Shown piece after piece: positions 38,667-49,466 of a stretch of 64,000 bases of DNA. The stretch is taken from the NCBI GenBank assembly GCA_003278425.1, contig QCFE01000006.1:1-64000 (forward strand). Direction: 5' to 3'. Position 1 is the first letter of the stretch. The number at the start of each line of letters is the position of its first letter. Below the pieces are notes generated by a model, which worked only from the letters and a program-made list of their open reading frames with translations, did no database searches and was not told the origin of the DNA. Source of the DNA: Prochlorococcus sp. AG-363-B11. Its GTDB lineage: Bacteria > Cyanobacteriota > Cyanobacteriia > PCC-6307 > Cyanobiaceae. Made by a program: the position numbers and the translations under genes.

Positions 38667-39446
38667 TTAGTTATCTAAATTAGATAAGTTCACAAAGTAG
38701 TTCTTTGAATTCTGATAAATATTAGTCAATTCATTTGCTTCTAATTCTTTCTCTACCCAATTGAGTTTTGACCAATAAGAAATTAAATGCTTAGTTAAGC
38801 AGTCTATAAGTCCATTCCTAGGAACATTACTTGGAGCAGGTTTTGGAGGAGGAGAATTAAATACATCTCTCCAAAGCTTGTTTGGAGGATCTAAAAGGAT
38901 CTCTCCATGCTGCAATAAGCTTCCATCTCTCCAGTATTGAGCGCTCCCAATTCTTTTATTTCCTTGATTATCGATCAAGTCGGCAACGCTAGAACTTGAA
39001 AAACAATTTCCAGTTGGTGGAATAGATTTGATTGCACCAAATTTTAAAGGATGATTAAGAGCTGAGAAACTTTCTATTAGCCACTGACTTGCCTCAAAAT
39101 ATGCTTGGCGTTTTTTCCTTGGGGGTGATTGCCATGCCATGGAATAAGTTAGCCCTCCTGAGTGAAGCACTGCGCTTCCGCCACTTGGTCTACGAACTAT
39201 ATTGATTTTGTTTTTCTTCACTAACTCGACCCATTGCTGAGGAATCTTTTTCTGATGATGTCCGATCGATAGCCATATTCCTTCCCACTTGTAAAAACGA
39301 ACTGACATTGATATGTCAGTTCGTTTTTTAATATTTTCAAGCATCATTTCATCACAAGCCATTTGGAAAAAACCATTAAATGATTCTGAGTTAATGATCT
39401 GACCAGTTTTTTCTAGCCCGTTAGTAATGTATTTACCTTTATTCAT
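38667..39446 (-). CDS. lplA: Lipoate-protein ligase A family protein
   Basis: Attaches or transfers lipoyl or octanoyl groups to carrier lysines, as in pyruvate dehydrogenase and glycine cleavage H protein. The 259 residues show DISMSVRFYKWEGIWLSIGH, the nucleotide/lipoate-binding INIVRRPSGGSAVLHSGGLT near 80-99 and GNKRIGSAQYWRDGSLLQHG near 163-182, all family hallmarks. The gene contains a perfect 16-bp-arm inverted repeat at codons 40-52 (separate entry). Ligase versus transferase activity is not settled by sequence. Confidence 0.85.
   Translation of the reverse strand: MNKGKYITNGLEKTGQIINSESFNGFFQMACDEMMLENIKKRTDISMSVRFYKWEGIWLSIGHHQKKIPQQWVELVKKNKINIVRRPSGGSAVLHSGGLTYSMAWQSPPRKKRQAYFEASQWLIESFSALNHPLKFGAIKSIPPTGNCFSSSSVADLIDNQGNKRIGSAQYWRDGSLLQHGEILLDPPNKLWRDVFNSPPPKPAPSNVPRNGLIDCLTKHLISYWSKLNWVEKELEANELTNIYQNSKNYFVNLSNLDN
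39293..39328. repeat. Perfect 16-bp-arm inverted repeat inside lplA, terminator-like
   Basis: Left arm AAAAACGAACTGACAT (39293-39308), loop TGAT, right arm ATGTCAGTTCGTTTTT (39313-39328), with one more T following. On either strand the transcript would form an A-tract, a strong stem and a U-tract, the form of an intrinsic terminator. It lies within coding sequence about 120-155 bases from the lplA start, so it might attenuate lplA or stop antisense transcription. The structure is seen; the function is inference. Confidence 0.7.
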
Positions 39447-39592
39447 CTCGAAGACCTTAGTAAAAACCTTATAGAGGGACGTGGTTTTATGTTCGGATTT
39501 ATCTGAAAGTGCATTAATCCATGACAGGGTTTTGCGATTGTCCCCATTTTTGATGATTTAAGTTGAGAATATATAAAGTTATTATGCTTTTC

Positions 39593-39697
39593 ATGGCGAC
39601 CTCAACCACTATTGATCTTGCTGGCCTTTGTTTAGTGGTGGTAATGCATGCAGGAATCTTAGCTTTGAGATTAGGCATTAGTCTAAAAAGAGCTTAA
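39593..39697 (+). CDS. psaM: Photosystem I subunit XII (PsaM)
   Basis: A 34-residue membrane protein: MATSTTIDLAGLCLV at the start, one hydrophobic helix, then ILALRLGISLKRA. The pattern of a single span ending in LAxRLxxxL and a basic tail matches PsaM, a small photosystem I subunit in the thylakoid membrane. An in-frame ATG three codons upstream (39584) is a possible alternative start. It sits between the divergent lplA and, downstream, a hypothetical gene and por, consistent with an all-photosynthesis neighbourhood. A terminator-like hairpin begins in its last codons. Confidence 0.8.
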   Translation: MATSTTIDLAGLCLVVVMHAGILALRLGISLKRA

Positions 39698-39729
39698 AGA
39701 CACTTTTTGCTGGCATTTTGCTCTTTTTT
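39685..39729 (+). terminator. Terminator-like hairpin after psaM
   Basis: AAAAAGAGC (39685-39693, overlapping the last psaM codons) pairs with GCTCTTTTT (39720-39728), and the T-run continues to 39729. The 26-base loop has little internal pairing. The right arm being a T-run supports an intrinsic terminator. Confidence 0.45.
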
Positions 39730-39764
39730 AAGGTACAAGCAGGTTAGGAGTATCTTTTGATTTT

Positions 39765-40187
39765 TTGCCACCTCAGGTACTAATTAACGAAGAAGTAAAT
39801 CAACCTGTACCAGGTCTTAGATCTGTTACAGGGTATTCACATAACAATATTTCTTCTACATCAGAAAAAGTAGCTGCTTTTTCTAGAGCTTCGGAGTTTC
39901 AACTGCAAGAGGAGCAACGAGAGTTAACTTATGCGTTAATATCACTTTTTATAAAGTCAGGGTTATTTGTAATAGCAATGGCAAGTTTTTTTAATTTGGG
40001 AATTGCTTCACATCAAAGAATAAATCGTAATAACGAAATTAAATCAGTGCTTAATTCAGAGACTGAAAAACTAGCAAGGTTGCATATAAGGTTTGATAGT
40101 TTGTTCTCTATAGGAGGGAAGGGACGTTTAATGGAAGAACAAGATCAGTGGATAGCTCCTAAAAGCAGGAGAATAATTTGGCGATAA
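39765..40187 (+). CDS. Conserved single-span membrane protein upstream of por
   Basis: 140 residues starting with TTG. An N-terminal polar half (about 1-55) with a Glu/Gln-rich QLQEEQRELTYA segment leads into one membrane helix (SLFIKSGLFVIAMASFFNLG, about 56-75), then a charged helical tail (LNSETEKLARLHIRFDSLF). I do not recognise a characterised family. It sits between psaM and por on the same strand, so a thylakoid or pigment-related role is a positional guess. Confidence 0.65.
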   Translation: MPPQVLINEEVNQPVPGLRSVTGYSHNNISSTSEKVAAFSRASEFQLQEEQRELTYALISLFIKSGLFVIAMASFFNLGIASHQRINRNNEIKSVLNSETEKLARLHIRFDSLFSIGGKGRLMEEQDQWIAPKSRRIIWR

Positions 40188-40258
40188 GAACCCTCTTGAA
40201 ATGACTTTGATCTTGGAGGTATTAGAATGTGGGGTAATGAGATGTTAATGAATCAGAT

Positions 40259-41272
40259 ATGTCTTCATTTCAATCTGCACCTGGAACTGTCCTTATAACT
40301 GGAACTACATCTGGTGTTGGTTTGCATGCAACCAAAGCTTTGATTGATCTTGGTTGGAAAGTTATCACAGCCAATAGATCCCCTCTTAAGGCTGAAGATG
40401 CTGCGGTTAAACTAGGACTCCCCTTTAAATGTCCAAACCAATTAGAACATATTTATTTAGATCTCTCTGATTTAAATAGTGTTCGAGAGGGAGTTAAAAA
40501 CCTTCTAGATTCTTTGGAAGGGTCTTTGGATGCTTTGGTTTGCAATGCTGCAGTTTATATGCCAAGGCTTGCCAAGCCTCAGAGATCAGCTCAAGGGTAT
40601 GAGTTGTCAATGGCAACAAATCATTTTGGCCATTTTCTTTTGATTCAACTTTTATTGGAAACCCTCAGTAATTCAAAGCGACCTGTTTGGCAAGGGAGAT
40701 CTTGGGGCGTCGAATCTTCAAGGTTAGTTATGTTAGGAACAGTAACGGCTAACTATAAAGAGCTTGGTGGAAAAATCCCAATACCTGCGCCGGCTGACTT
40801 AGGAGATTTATCTGGGTTTAAGCAGGGCTTTACTCATCCTATTTCTATGGCAAGTGGTAAACGTTTTAAGCCTGGGAAAGCTTATAAAGACAGCAAACTT
40901 TGCAATATGATTACTATTCAAGAACTTAATAGAAGATTTAAGGACTCGTCGGTTGTTTTTAGTTCTCTTTATCCTGGTTGTGTTGCCAAAACTAAGTTGT
41001 TTAGGAATACTCCGAAAATTTTTCAATGGCTTTTCCCTTTATTTCAAAGGTTTATAACAGGTGGTTTCGTTAGTGAAGCTTTAGCTGGTAAAAGAGTTGC
41101 TCAGGTTGTTTCCAGCCCAGAGTTCGGCGTCTCTGGAGTTCACTGGAGCTGGGGAAATAGGCAAAAGAAGGACGGAGAACAATTCTCTCAGAAATTATCT
41201 GAACGAATTACTGATCCTTTAACTGCTAAGAATGTTTGGGACTTCTCTTTGAGGCTTGTTGAATTTAATTAA
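40259..41272 (+). CDS. por: Light-dependent protochlorophyllide oxidoreductase
   Basis: Uses light and NADPH to reduce protochlorophyllide to chlorophyllide. The 337-residue short-chain dehydrogenase-type enzyme has [15 protein letters not shown] near 14-28, [16 protein letters not shown] near 97-112, [18 protein letters not shown] and the catalytic [11 protein letters not shown] (Tyr and Lys) near 206-216. It faces chlL, a subunit of the oxygen-sensitive dark enzyme for the same reaction, with only 22 bases between. Confidence 0.96.
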   Translation: MSSFQSAPGTVLITGTTSGVGLHATKALIDLGWKVITANRSPLKAEDAAVKLGLPFKCPNQLEHIYLDLSDLNSVREGVKNLLDSLEGSLDALVCNAAVYMPRLAKPQRSAQGYELSMATNHFGHFLLIQLLLETLSNSKRPVWQGRSWGVESSRLVMLGTVTANYKELGGKIPIPAPADLGDLSGFKQGFTHPISMASGKRFKPGKAYKDSKLCNMITIQELNRRFKDSSVVFSSLYPGCVAKTKLFRNTPKIFQWLFPLFQRFITGGFVSEALAGKRVAQVVSSPEFGVSGVHWSWGNRQKKDGEQFSQKLSERITDPLTAKNVWDFSLRLVEFN

Positions 41273-41294
41273 ATTAGTTCAAATTAATTAAATT
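41262..41294. terminator. AT-only inverted repeat between convergent por and chlL
   Basis: AATTTAATTAA (41262-41272) and TTAATTAAATT (41284-41294) are perfect 11-bp arms with an 11-base loop. The left arm contains the por stop codon and the right arm ends one base before the chlL stop. Likely bidirectional terminator, though the stem has no G-C pair. Confidence 0.4.
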
Positions 41295-42197
<903 letters not shown>

Positions 42198-42371
42198 CTA
42201 ATTCAAAGAGTTATTTTTATATTCAAGCAGGAATATCATTGGTTAGTAAATGTTTAGTTAATTAGATACAAAGTAGGTTTTAAAAGAGTTTTGATATCTA
42301 CACATTTTGAAGGTCAAAAACAGCAAATAGGACTAAATACTCATACCTAAGCATTGATTCTGCGGCATAAT

Positions 42372-43964
42372 TTATGCTCCAAAATGAGCTTTAGCATCTA
42401 GCATAGTCTCTCCATCAATTGCTTTGCAGCCATTGTCGCGGGCATATTTTTCAGTATTTCTTCGAACTTTTCCTCTTACAAAGAATGGGATTTTAGCTAA
42501 TTCAGATTTCCCATCGGAAGTCCAATGAAGGGAGTCGCTTTTTCCTAATTGATTATTTGAACTGTTATTGATCTCTTTTGTTAAAGCTTCGTCTTCTTTA
42601 GAATGACTCCCTAGATGGCCTAAATGACTCTGGTGCCCATCTGTAAATTCAAAATCATGCTTAAACATTCCAATTAGATGCTCTTCTAATCCCATCATCA
42701 AGGGGTGCACCCAGTCGTCGAAAATCACGTTTGCTCCTTCCCACCCCATTTGTGGGCTATAGCGAGCAGGAACATCTTGAACGTGCATAGGTGTGCTGAT
42801 TACTGCACATGGAATACCAAGCCGCTTAGCACTATGCCTCTCCATCTGAGTTCCTAAAACTAATTCAGGTGCGGAATTTTTTATAGCTTCTTCTACTTCG
42901 AGATAGTCGTTTGTGATTAATGCTTCTAGACCTAGCTCTTTTGCTGCAGAACGAACTTTACGGGCCATTTCTCTGCTGTACGTCCCTATCCCTATAACTT
43001 TAAAACCAAGCTCTTCATTAGCAATTCTTGCAGCAGCAAGAGCGTGAGTACCGTCTCCAAAAATAAAAACTCTCTTTCCAGTTAAGTAGTTCGAGTCAAC
43101 TGATTTTGAATACCAAGGCATTTTGGACTGGTTTTCCTTATTGATTAAGCTTGAAGGTTCTAGATCTAATAACTTATGAAGTTCTTCTAGGAATTCCTTT
43201 GTTGCGTTTACTCCAATTGGGATTGTTTTAGTGAATGGAATTTTGAAATTTCGTTCTAGCCAAATACATGTAGATTCTGCTATTTCTGGATATAGGCAAA
43301 CATTTGCATCGGCTTTTGGAAGTCTAATGAGATCACTTGGTGCAGCACCTAGGGGAGCTATTACATTTACGTCAATTCCACTCTCGCCAAGGATTTTTTG
43401 TATTTCTAAAACATCATCTCTACATCTGAAGCCAAGCAAGGAGGGACCTAATAAATTTACTCTTGGTCTCCTACCCTCTTCTTTCCATGAAATTTGAGGT
43501 TCATTTGTATGATCTTCGGCAAGATCTTTTAAAAGACCTCTAATTAATTGATAAAACGTCTCAGATGCGCCCCAATTTTCTTTTTTGCTATATGCAGGGA
43601 GCTCTAAACTGATAATAGGTAAATTAAGTCCCATCCCCTTCGCTAGAGAACCTGGTTGATCTTGAATTAATTCAGCAGTACAACTTTCTCCTACTAATAA
43701 AGCTTCAGGTTTAAAACGTTCTACAGCTTCACTGATGTGTCCTTTGACTAGTTCTGCAGTATCTCCACCAAGGTCTCTTGCTTGAAAAGTTGTATAAGTT
43801 ACAGGTGGTCTAGTCCCTCTTCTCTCAATCATTGTGAAAAGAAGGTCTGCATATGTATCCCCTTGGGGCGCATGCAAAACATAATGAAGACCTTTCATCG
43901 AGGTTGCAATTCTCATTGCACCTATATGAGGAGGCCCTTCATATGTCCAAAGTGTTAGTTCCAT
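42372..43964 (-). CDS. chlB: Light-independent protochlorophyllide reductase, subunit B
   Basis: NifK-like subunit that, with ChlN, forms the catalytic component holding the Fe-S cluster and substrate. The 530 residues begin [20 protein letters not shown], contain [19 protein letters not shown] with a cluster-binding Cys, and end with the ChlB C-terminal domain ([19 protein letters not shown]). It starts 3 bases after the chlN stop, indicating a tight operon. Confidence 0.97.
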   Translation of the reverse strand: MELTLWTYEGPPHIGAMRIATSMKGLHYVLHAPQGDTYADLLFTMIERRGTRPPVTYTTFQARDLGGDTAELVKGHISEAVERFKPEALLVGESCTAELIQDQPGSLAKGMGLNLPIISLELPAYSKKENWGASETFYQLIRGLLKDLAEDHTNEPQISWKEEGRRPRVNLLGPSLLGFRCRDDVLEIQKILGESGIDVNVIAPLGAAPSDLIRLPKADANVCLYPEIAESTCIWLERNFKIPFTKTIPIGVNATKEFLEELHKLLDLEPSSLINKENQSKMPWYSKSVDSNYLTGKRVFIFGDGTHALAAARIANEELGFKVIGIGTYSREMARKVRSAAKELGLEALITNDYLEVEEAIKNSAPELVLGTQMERHSAKRLGIPCAVISTPMHVQDVPARYSPQMGWEGANVIFDDWVHPLMMGLEEHLIGMFKHDFEFTDGHQSHLGHLGSHSKEDEALTKEINNSSNNQLGKSDSLHWTSDGKSELAKIPFFVRGKVRRNTEKYARDNGCKAIDGETMLDAKAHFGA

Positions 43965-43967
43965 GAG

Positions 43968-45236
<1,269 letters not shown>

Positions 45237-45252
45237 TTAAGTTCTATCTTTA

Positions 45253-45282
45253 AATTGCATCGATTAACGGAAAGATGCAATT
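45253..45282. promoter_or_regulatory. Inverted repeat upstream of chlN
   Basis: AATTGCATC and GATGCAATT are perfect 9-bp arms with a 12-base spacer, ending 26 bases from the chlN start. It could be an operator or leader hairpin of the chlNB(L) operon, or the terminator of the gene at 45385. No T-run follows in the minus-strand direction. Confidence 0.4.
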
Positions 45283-45384
45283 ACTAACAGGAAAAATTCG
45301 GAATTCAATATATATTTTGTTGCTTTTTATTATGACTGCTGTAAATAGTTCATTAGATTCTTGTTCGTGGGAACTTCTTTAAAG

Positions 45385-45756
45385 CTAATTTCTCCAGTAA
45401 GAAGATTCTTTCTCCTCGCTCTTAGAGAGTTTCCATACATTTCTACTTATCCTTTTAGCTACTAGACCTCCTCTTTCTGTTTTGGAAGAGCCAGGGCGAG
45501 CACCAAGTAGATATGCAACTTCAGTAGTACTCAATGGAGCGCCAGTTTCTATTGATAAGGCGATGAGTTCGAGACGTTGGCGAAGAGCATTTAAATCAAA
45601 CTTTCCTTCATTTTCTTCAACTAATCTTAATCTAGATGTTCCATCTCGAGAAATTCTTTGCATCATTCCTAAACCAACTAGACCAAGAGCTTGTTCAGGG
45701 TTCAAGTCGCTTGGTATGGCTTGGGAATAGTTTATTTGTTTTTGGGAAGCAGGCAT
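45385..45756 (-). CDS. Conserved cyanobacterial protein with possible DNA-binding fold
   Basis: 123 residues, no signal peptide or membrane segment. The middle reads LNALRQRLELIALSIETGAP, followed by LSTTEVAYLLGARPGSSK, which resembles a helix-turn-helix, and a basic VAKRISRNVWKLSK tail. A regulator is possible but unproven. It lies upstream of chlN on the same strand and is divergent from csoS1D, so it sits between the chlorophyll and carboxysome blocks. I do not recognise a named family. Confidence 0.65.
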   Translation of the reverse strand: MPASQKQINYSQAIPSDLNPEQALGLVGLGMMQRISRDGTSRLRLVEENEGKFDLNALRQRLELIALSIETGAPLSTTEVAYLLGARPGSSKTERGGLVAKRISRNVWKLSKSEEKESSYWRN

Positions 45757-45854
45757 CTTTTTATACTGTATTCCCTTGAAGGTATCGGTTCAAATTTAAG
45801 CTTGCAAGACTTTTTATTAGCTAAAAAGACAATCTTTCAGGTAGTATCCCCGGA

Positions 45855-46625
45855 ATGAACGCTCTTTCTAACTATAAGAATGGTGAGAGACGACTCTCTG
45901 GGGGGTCGCTTGTAACAGGTTCTGAGGTTGGCCCTCAGGCTGGGGCAAGTTGCGTTATTACTACTGATTCAGAGAAATCTCTCGTATCTCGTCAGGCTAG
46001 TCATGTTCAGCAAATTGAGTTAAGAAGTTACGTATTTTTAGATTCTTTGCAGCCCCAATTGGCTGCATATATGGGCACAGTTAGCCAAGGTTTTCTCCCT
46101 ATACCTGGAGATGCTTGCCTTTGGATGGAGGTCTCTCCTGGAATGGCGGTTCACAGAGTCACTGATATTGCGCTAAAGGCTAGTAATGTCCGCTTAGGGC
46201 AGATGGTTGTAGAAAGAGCCTTTGGTTCTTTGGCGTTATATCATCGTGATCAAAGTACAGTCCTTCATTCAGGAGATGTTGTACTTGATGCTATTGGAAG
46301 TAGTGTAAGTAGACGTACTAAGCCGCAAGTAAGCTGGACTGAAGTGATCCGAGCAATTACACCAGACCATGCTGTTTTAATTAATCGTCAAAACCGCAGA
46401 GGTTCTATGATTCAATCTGGCATGAGTATGTTTATTCTTGAAACCGAACCAGCTGGATATGTCTTAGTGGCAGCAAATGAAGCTGAAAAAGCTTCTAATA
46501 TTACTGTTGTTGATGTTAAGGGAGTTGGTGCTTTTGGACGTTTAACTCTTGCCGGTCGTGAAGGGGATGTTGAAGAGGCAGCAGCAGCAGCAATGAGATC
46601 AATTGATCAGATTAATCGCCAATAA
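45855..46625 (+). CDS. csoS1D: Carboxysome tandem-BMC shell protein CsoS1D
   Basis: 256 residues: an N-terminal extension of about 50 residues and two fused BMC domains. Fused-BMC trimers of this kind stack and gate large pores in the alpha-carboxysome shell. Visible segments are [40 protein letters not shown], then [20 protein letters not shown] and [20 protein letters not shown]. It is separated from the main carboxysome cluster by the convergent rdgB gene, as in other Prochlorococcus. Confidence 0.93.
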   Translation: MNALSNYKNGERRLSGGSLVTGSEVGPQAGASCVITTDSEKSLVSRQASHVQQIELRSYVFLDSLQPQLAAYMGTVSQGFLPIPGDACLWMEVSPGMAVHRVTDIALKASNVRLGQMVVERAFGSLALYHRDQSTVLHSGDVVLDAIGSSVSRRTKPQVSWTEVIRAITPDHAVLINRQNRRGSMIQSGMSMFILETEPAGYVLVAANEAEKASNITVVDVKGVGAFGRLTLAGREGDVEEAAAAAMRSIDQINRQ

Positions 46626-46639
46626 TAAATTCTTAATTT

Positions 46640-47224
46640 CTATTTGAGACCTAGTTCTTTTAGAAGATAAGGTGCCAAGGCACGCGCTGCCTTCCCTCTG
46701 CTACCAAGCCTTGTCAATTGCTCTTGACTGAGTTCACCATAAGTACAGTTTGCTTCGCGTACCCAGAATAGAGATTCAAACTCTCCTTGAGGATATGAAG
46801 GCTTTCTTAAAATTTCTCCCCAACAAGTGCCTTCTGCGTCGTAAATGTGACTTCCCTTAGGGTCACATAGCACCATTACGCTACGGAATTTTGCACTACG
46901 GTAAGGAGTGTCAGCTAGTTGCTTGAGAAGCTTCTTAAGTTTTTCTTCGCTATTTTTTGCAAATCGAGCTGAATAGATACCTGGAGCTCCCTGAAGTGCG
47001 TCAACTTCCAGGCCTGAGTCGTCTGCAATTGTCCAAGTTTTGGTTAACTGTGCTACTGTCTTGGCTTTTAAAATGGCATTTTCTATATAGGTTGAGCCAG
47101 TCTCTTCAACTGAGAGATTATCGGGTTGACGTTGAATCTTAATAGGTAGAGGGCCTAGCATTGCCTCAATCTCAGCAACTTTTCTAGGGTTTCCACTAGC
47201 AATAGTTAGTAGTGGTTTTTTCAA
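46640..47224 (-). CDS. rdgB: Non-canonical purine NTP pyrophosphatase (RdgB/HAM1)
   Basis: Hydrolyses dITP, dXTP and related damaged nucleotides to monophosphates, protecting DNA. The 194 residues include the signature TIASGNPRKVAEIEAMLG, SVEETGSTYIENAILKAKTV, the WTIADDSGLEVDALQGAPGI segment and GEFESLFWVREANCTYGEL. Usual length. It converges on csoS1D and is divergent from csoS1 across 344 bases. Confidence 0.93.
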   Translation of the reverse strand: MKKPLLTIASGNPRKVAEIEAMLGPLPIKIQRQPDNLSVEETGSTYIENAILKAKTVAQLTKTWTIADDSGLEVDALQGAPGIYSARFAKNSEEKLKKLLKQLADTPYRSAKFRSVMVLCDPKGSHIYDAEGTCWGEILRKPSYPQGEFESLFWVREANCTYGELSQEQLTRLGSRGKAARALAPYLLKELGLK

Positions 47225-47568
47225 GATTAAGCAAGCTCGTTGAAGTTCTTGGATATTGGGATATAGATTACCTGATCAATAAATTTAGAGACAGGGTAGG
47301 TTGAACATTCCATCCCTTGGCAATACCTAGGGCACCTGCCTCGCGAAAAACATAACCAGAAAAAGTTGATAAAACAATTAATTGTTCGCCCTCCCTAACA
47401 GAGAAAAGGAAAGTCTATTTTATTAGTGATAGCAGTGGTGATAAGTTTAGCTTATCAATGAGAGTAGAGACGGTGATCCCCTTTTTAATGAAAACCTCTT
47501 GACTTAGCTGTACATAACAAGCCATTGTCTGGCATGAACATTCCAATCCTTTATTTTTCGCAAGGCAT
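47225..47568. other. 344-base region upstream of csoS1: promoter region and possible gene relic
   Basis: It must hold the rdgB and probably the csoS1 promoters. A 7-bp hairpin TGATAAG/CTTATCA lies at 47439-47457. On the minus strand, an open frame from 47414 to 47271 (48 codons, ending TAA) reads protein-like, including REGEQLIVLSTFSGYVFREA. It is in frame with another open stretch upstream, separated by a single TAG at 47417-47415. It has no start codon of its own. It could be a decayed gene or chance. Confidence 0.3.
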
Positions 47569-47880
47569 ATGGCTACCGAAACTATGGGCATCGCACTCGG
47601 CATGATCGAGACACGCGGCCTCGTACCAGCTATTGAAGCTGCTGATGCAATGACTAAGGCTGCTGAAGTACGCCTAATAGGTCGTGAATTTGTTGGTGGT
47701 GGTTACGTAACAGTTTTAGTTCGTGGAGAAACCGGTGCAGTTAATGCTGCTGTTCGTGCTGGCGCTGACGCTTGTGAGCGTGTAGGTGACGGACTTGTTG
47801 CTGCTCACATCATTGCTCGCCCTCATAGAGAAGTTGAGCCTGCTTTGGGTAACGGCAACTTTCTTGGTCAAAAGGACTGA
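47569..47880 (+). CDS. csoS1: Carboxysome major shell protein CsoS1
   Basis: 103-residue BMC-domain protein whose hexamers tile the carboxysome shell facets. It begins MATETMGIALGMIETRGLVP and contains AADAMTKAAEVRLIGREFVG, VRGETGAVNAAVRAGADACE and VAAHIIARPHREVE, all diagnostic. It is the first gene of the main carboxysome cluster, followed by a hairpin and cbbL. Confidence 0.97.
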   Translation: MATETMGIALGMIETRGLVPAIEAADAMTKAAEVRLIGREFVGGGYVTVLVRGETGAVNAAVRAGADACERVGDGLVAAHIIARPHREVEPALGNGNFLGQKD

Positions 47881-47888
47881 AGTCTAAA

Positions 47889-47911
47889 GCGCTTAATTTA
47901 GTAGTAAGCGC
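47889..47911 (+). repeat. Hairpin between csoS1 and cbbL
   Basis: GCGCTTA (47889-47895) and TAAGCGC (47905-47911) form a perfect 7-bp stem with a 9-base loop, 8 bases after the csoS1 stop. It lacks a long T-run, so it may stabilise transcript ends or partly attenuate. Confidence 0.5.
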
Positions 47912-47949
47912 GATTTCATTTCCCTAAATCGATCTAAAGGAGTTATCCC

Positions 47950-49362
47950 ATGAGTAAGAAGTATGACGCTGGGGTTAAGGAGTACAGAGACACCTACTGG
48001 ACTCCTGACTATGTCCCCCTAGACACAGACCTTTTGGCTTGCTTTAAATGCACCGGTCAAGAAGGAGTTCCTAGAGAAGAAGTTGCAGCCGCTGTGGCTG
48101 CCGAATCCTCTACAGGAACTTGGTCAACGGTGTGGTCTGAATTGTTAACTGACCTCGAGTTTTACAAGGGCCGTTGTTACCGGATAGAAGATGTTCCTGG
48201 AGACAAGGAATCTTTCTATGCATTTATTGCTTATCCTCTAGATCTTTTTGAAGAAGGATCTATTACAAACGTTCTGACTTCATTAGTTGGTAATGTTTTT
48301 GGATTTAAAGCATTGCGCCATTTGCGTTTAGAAGATATCCGCTTCCCAATGGCTTTTATTAAGACATGTGGTGGACCTCCTAACGGAATTGTTGTAGAGC
48401 GAGATCGCTTAAACAAGTATGGTCGTCCTCTTCTTGGTTGCACCATTAAGCCTAAGCTTGGCTTGTCTGGTAAAAACTATGGTCGTGTGGTTTATGAATG
48501 CCTTCGTGGTGGATTAGACCTTACAAAGGATGATGAGAACATAAACTCTCAACCATTTCAGCGTTGGAGAGAACGTTTTGAGTTTGTTGCAGAAGCTGTA
48601 AAACTTGCGCAACAAGAGACAGGTGAAGTTAAAGGGCATTATCTGAATTGTACTGCTACTACTCCGGAAGAGATGTATGAGCGTGCAGAGTTCGCTAAAG
48701 AGCTTGATATGCCTATCATCATGCATGATTATATTACAGGTGGCTTTACTGCTAACACAGGCTTGGCTAACTGGTGTCGTAAGAATGGCATGTTGCTTCA
48801 TATTCATAGAGCAATGCATGCGGTTATTGACCGTCATCCAAAGCATGGTATTCATTTCCGTGTTCTTGCTAAGTGTTTACGCCTTTCAGGCGGCGACCAG
48901 CTTCATACAGGAACAGTTGTTGGTAAGTTGGAAGGTGATCGTCAAACGACCCTTGGATATATCGATAACTTGAGAGAATCCTTTGTCCCAGAAGATCGCA
49001 CTCGTGGCAACTTCTTTGATCAAGATTGGGGTTCTATGCCTGGCGTGTTCGCTGTAGCTTCTGGTGGTATTCATGTATGGCATATGCCTGCATTGCTTGC
49101 AATCTTTGGCGATGATTCATGCCTTCAGTTCGGTGGTGGTACTCATGGTCACCCATGGGGATCTGCTGCTGGTGCTGCAGCAAACCGTGTAGCTCTAGAA
49201 GCTTGTGTTAAAGCACGAAATGCAGGTAGAGAAATCGAGAAAGAAAGCCGCGACATCCTTATGGAAGCTGCTAAGCATAGTCCTGAGTTAGCTATTGCAC
49301 TTGAGACCTGGAAGGAGATCAAGTTCGAGTTTGACACTGTAGATAAGCTCGACGTTCAGTAA
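47950..49362 (+). CDS. cbbL: Rubisco large subunit (form IA)
   Basis: Carboxylates ribulose-1,5-bisphosphate inside the carboxysome. The 470 residues begin [16 protein letters not shown] and show the form I active site: [20 protein letters not shown] with catalytic Lys, the carbamylated-Lys region [17 protein letters not shown], loop 6 [20 protein letters not shown] and [11 protein letters not shown]. The start has a good AAAGGAG ribosome site. It is flanked by hairpins on both sides and followed by cbbS after 104 bases. Confidence 0.99.
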   Translation: MSKKYDAGVKEYRDTYWTPDYVPLDTDLLACFKCTGQEGVPREEVAAAVAAESSTGTWSTVWSELLTDLEFYKGRCYRIEDVPGDKESFYAFIAYPLDLFEEGSITNVLTSLVGNVFGFKALRHLRLEDIRFPMAFIKTCGGPPNGIVVERDRLNKYGRPLLGCTIKPKLGLSGKNYGRVVYECLRGGLDLTKDDENINSQPFQRWRERFEFVAEAVKLAQQETGEVKGHYLNCTATTPEEMYERAEFAKELDMPIIMHDYITGGFTANTGLANWCRKNGMLLHIHRAMHAVIDRHPKHGIHFRVLAKCLRLSGGDQLHTGTVVGKLEGDRQTTLGYIDNLRESFVPEDRTRGNFFDQDWGSMPGVFAVASGGIHVWHMPALLAIFGDDSCLQFGGGTHGHPWGSAAGAAANRVALEACVKARNAGREIEKESRDILMEAAKHSPELAIALETWKEIKFEFDTVDKLDVQ

Positions 49363-49367
49363 TAGCA

Positions 49368-49399
49368 AAATAGAAGGAGACATACGTCTCCTTCTATTT
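49368..49399 (+). repeat. Strong hairpin between cbbL and cbbS
   Basis: AAATAGAAGGAGAC (49368-49381), loop ATAC, GTCTCCTTCTATTT (49386-49399): a perfect 14-bp stem starting 5 bases after the cbbL stop. The U-rich end is inside the stem, so full termination is uncertain. It may stabilise cbbL mRNA, or partly terminate before cbbS. Confidence 0.65.
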
Positions 49400-49466
49400 C
49401 CCCTTCTTGTATCAGTAGCCGATTAATTTTTTCGGATACTCTCTGTCCTTTTAATCAAAGTTCACC

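Noticed and set aside
42363-42375. Palindrome GCATAATTTATGC across the chlB stop
   Set aside because: No loop and only 6-bp arms; too small to call a hairpin or operator.
45785-45805. GGTTCAAATTT resembling a tRNA T-loop
   Set aside because: No matching acceptor or anticodon arms around it; it is upstream promoter sequence of csoS1D.
47415-47603. Minus-strand 62-residue reading frame overlapping the csoS1 start
   Set aside because: It starts inside csoS1 in antisense and has no ribosome site. Only its downstream continuation is mentioned, as a possible relic.
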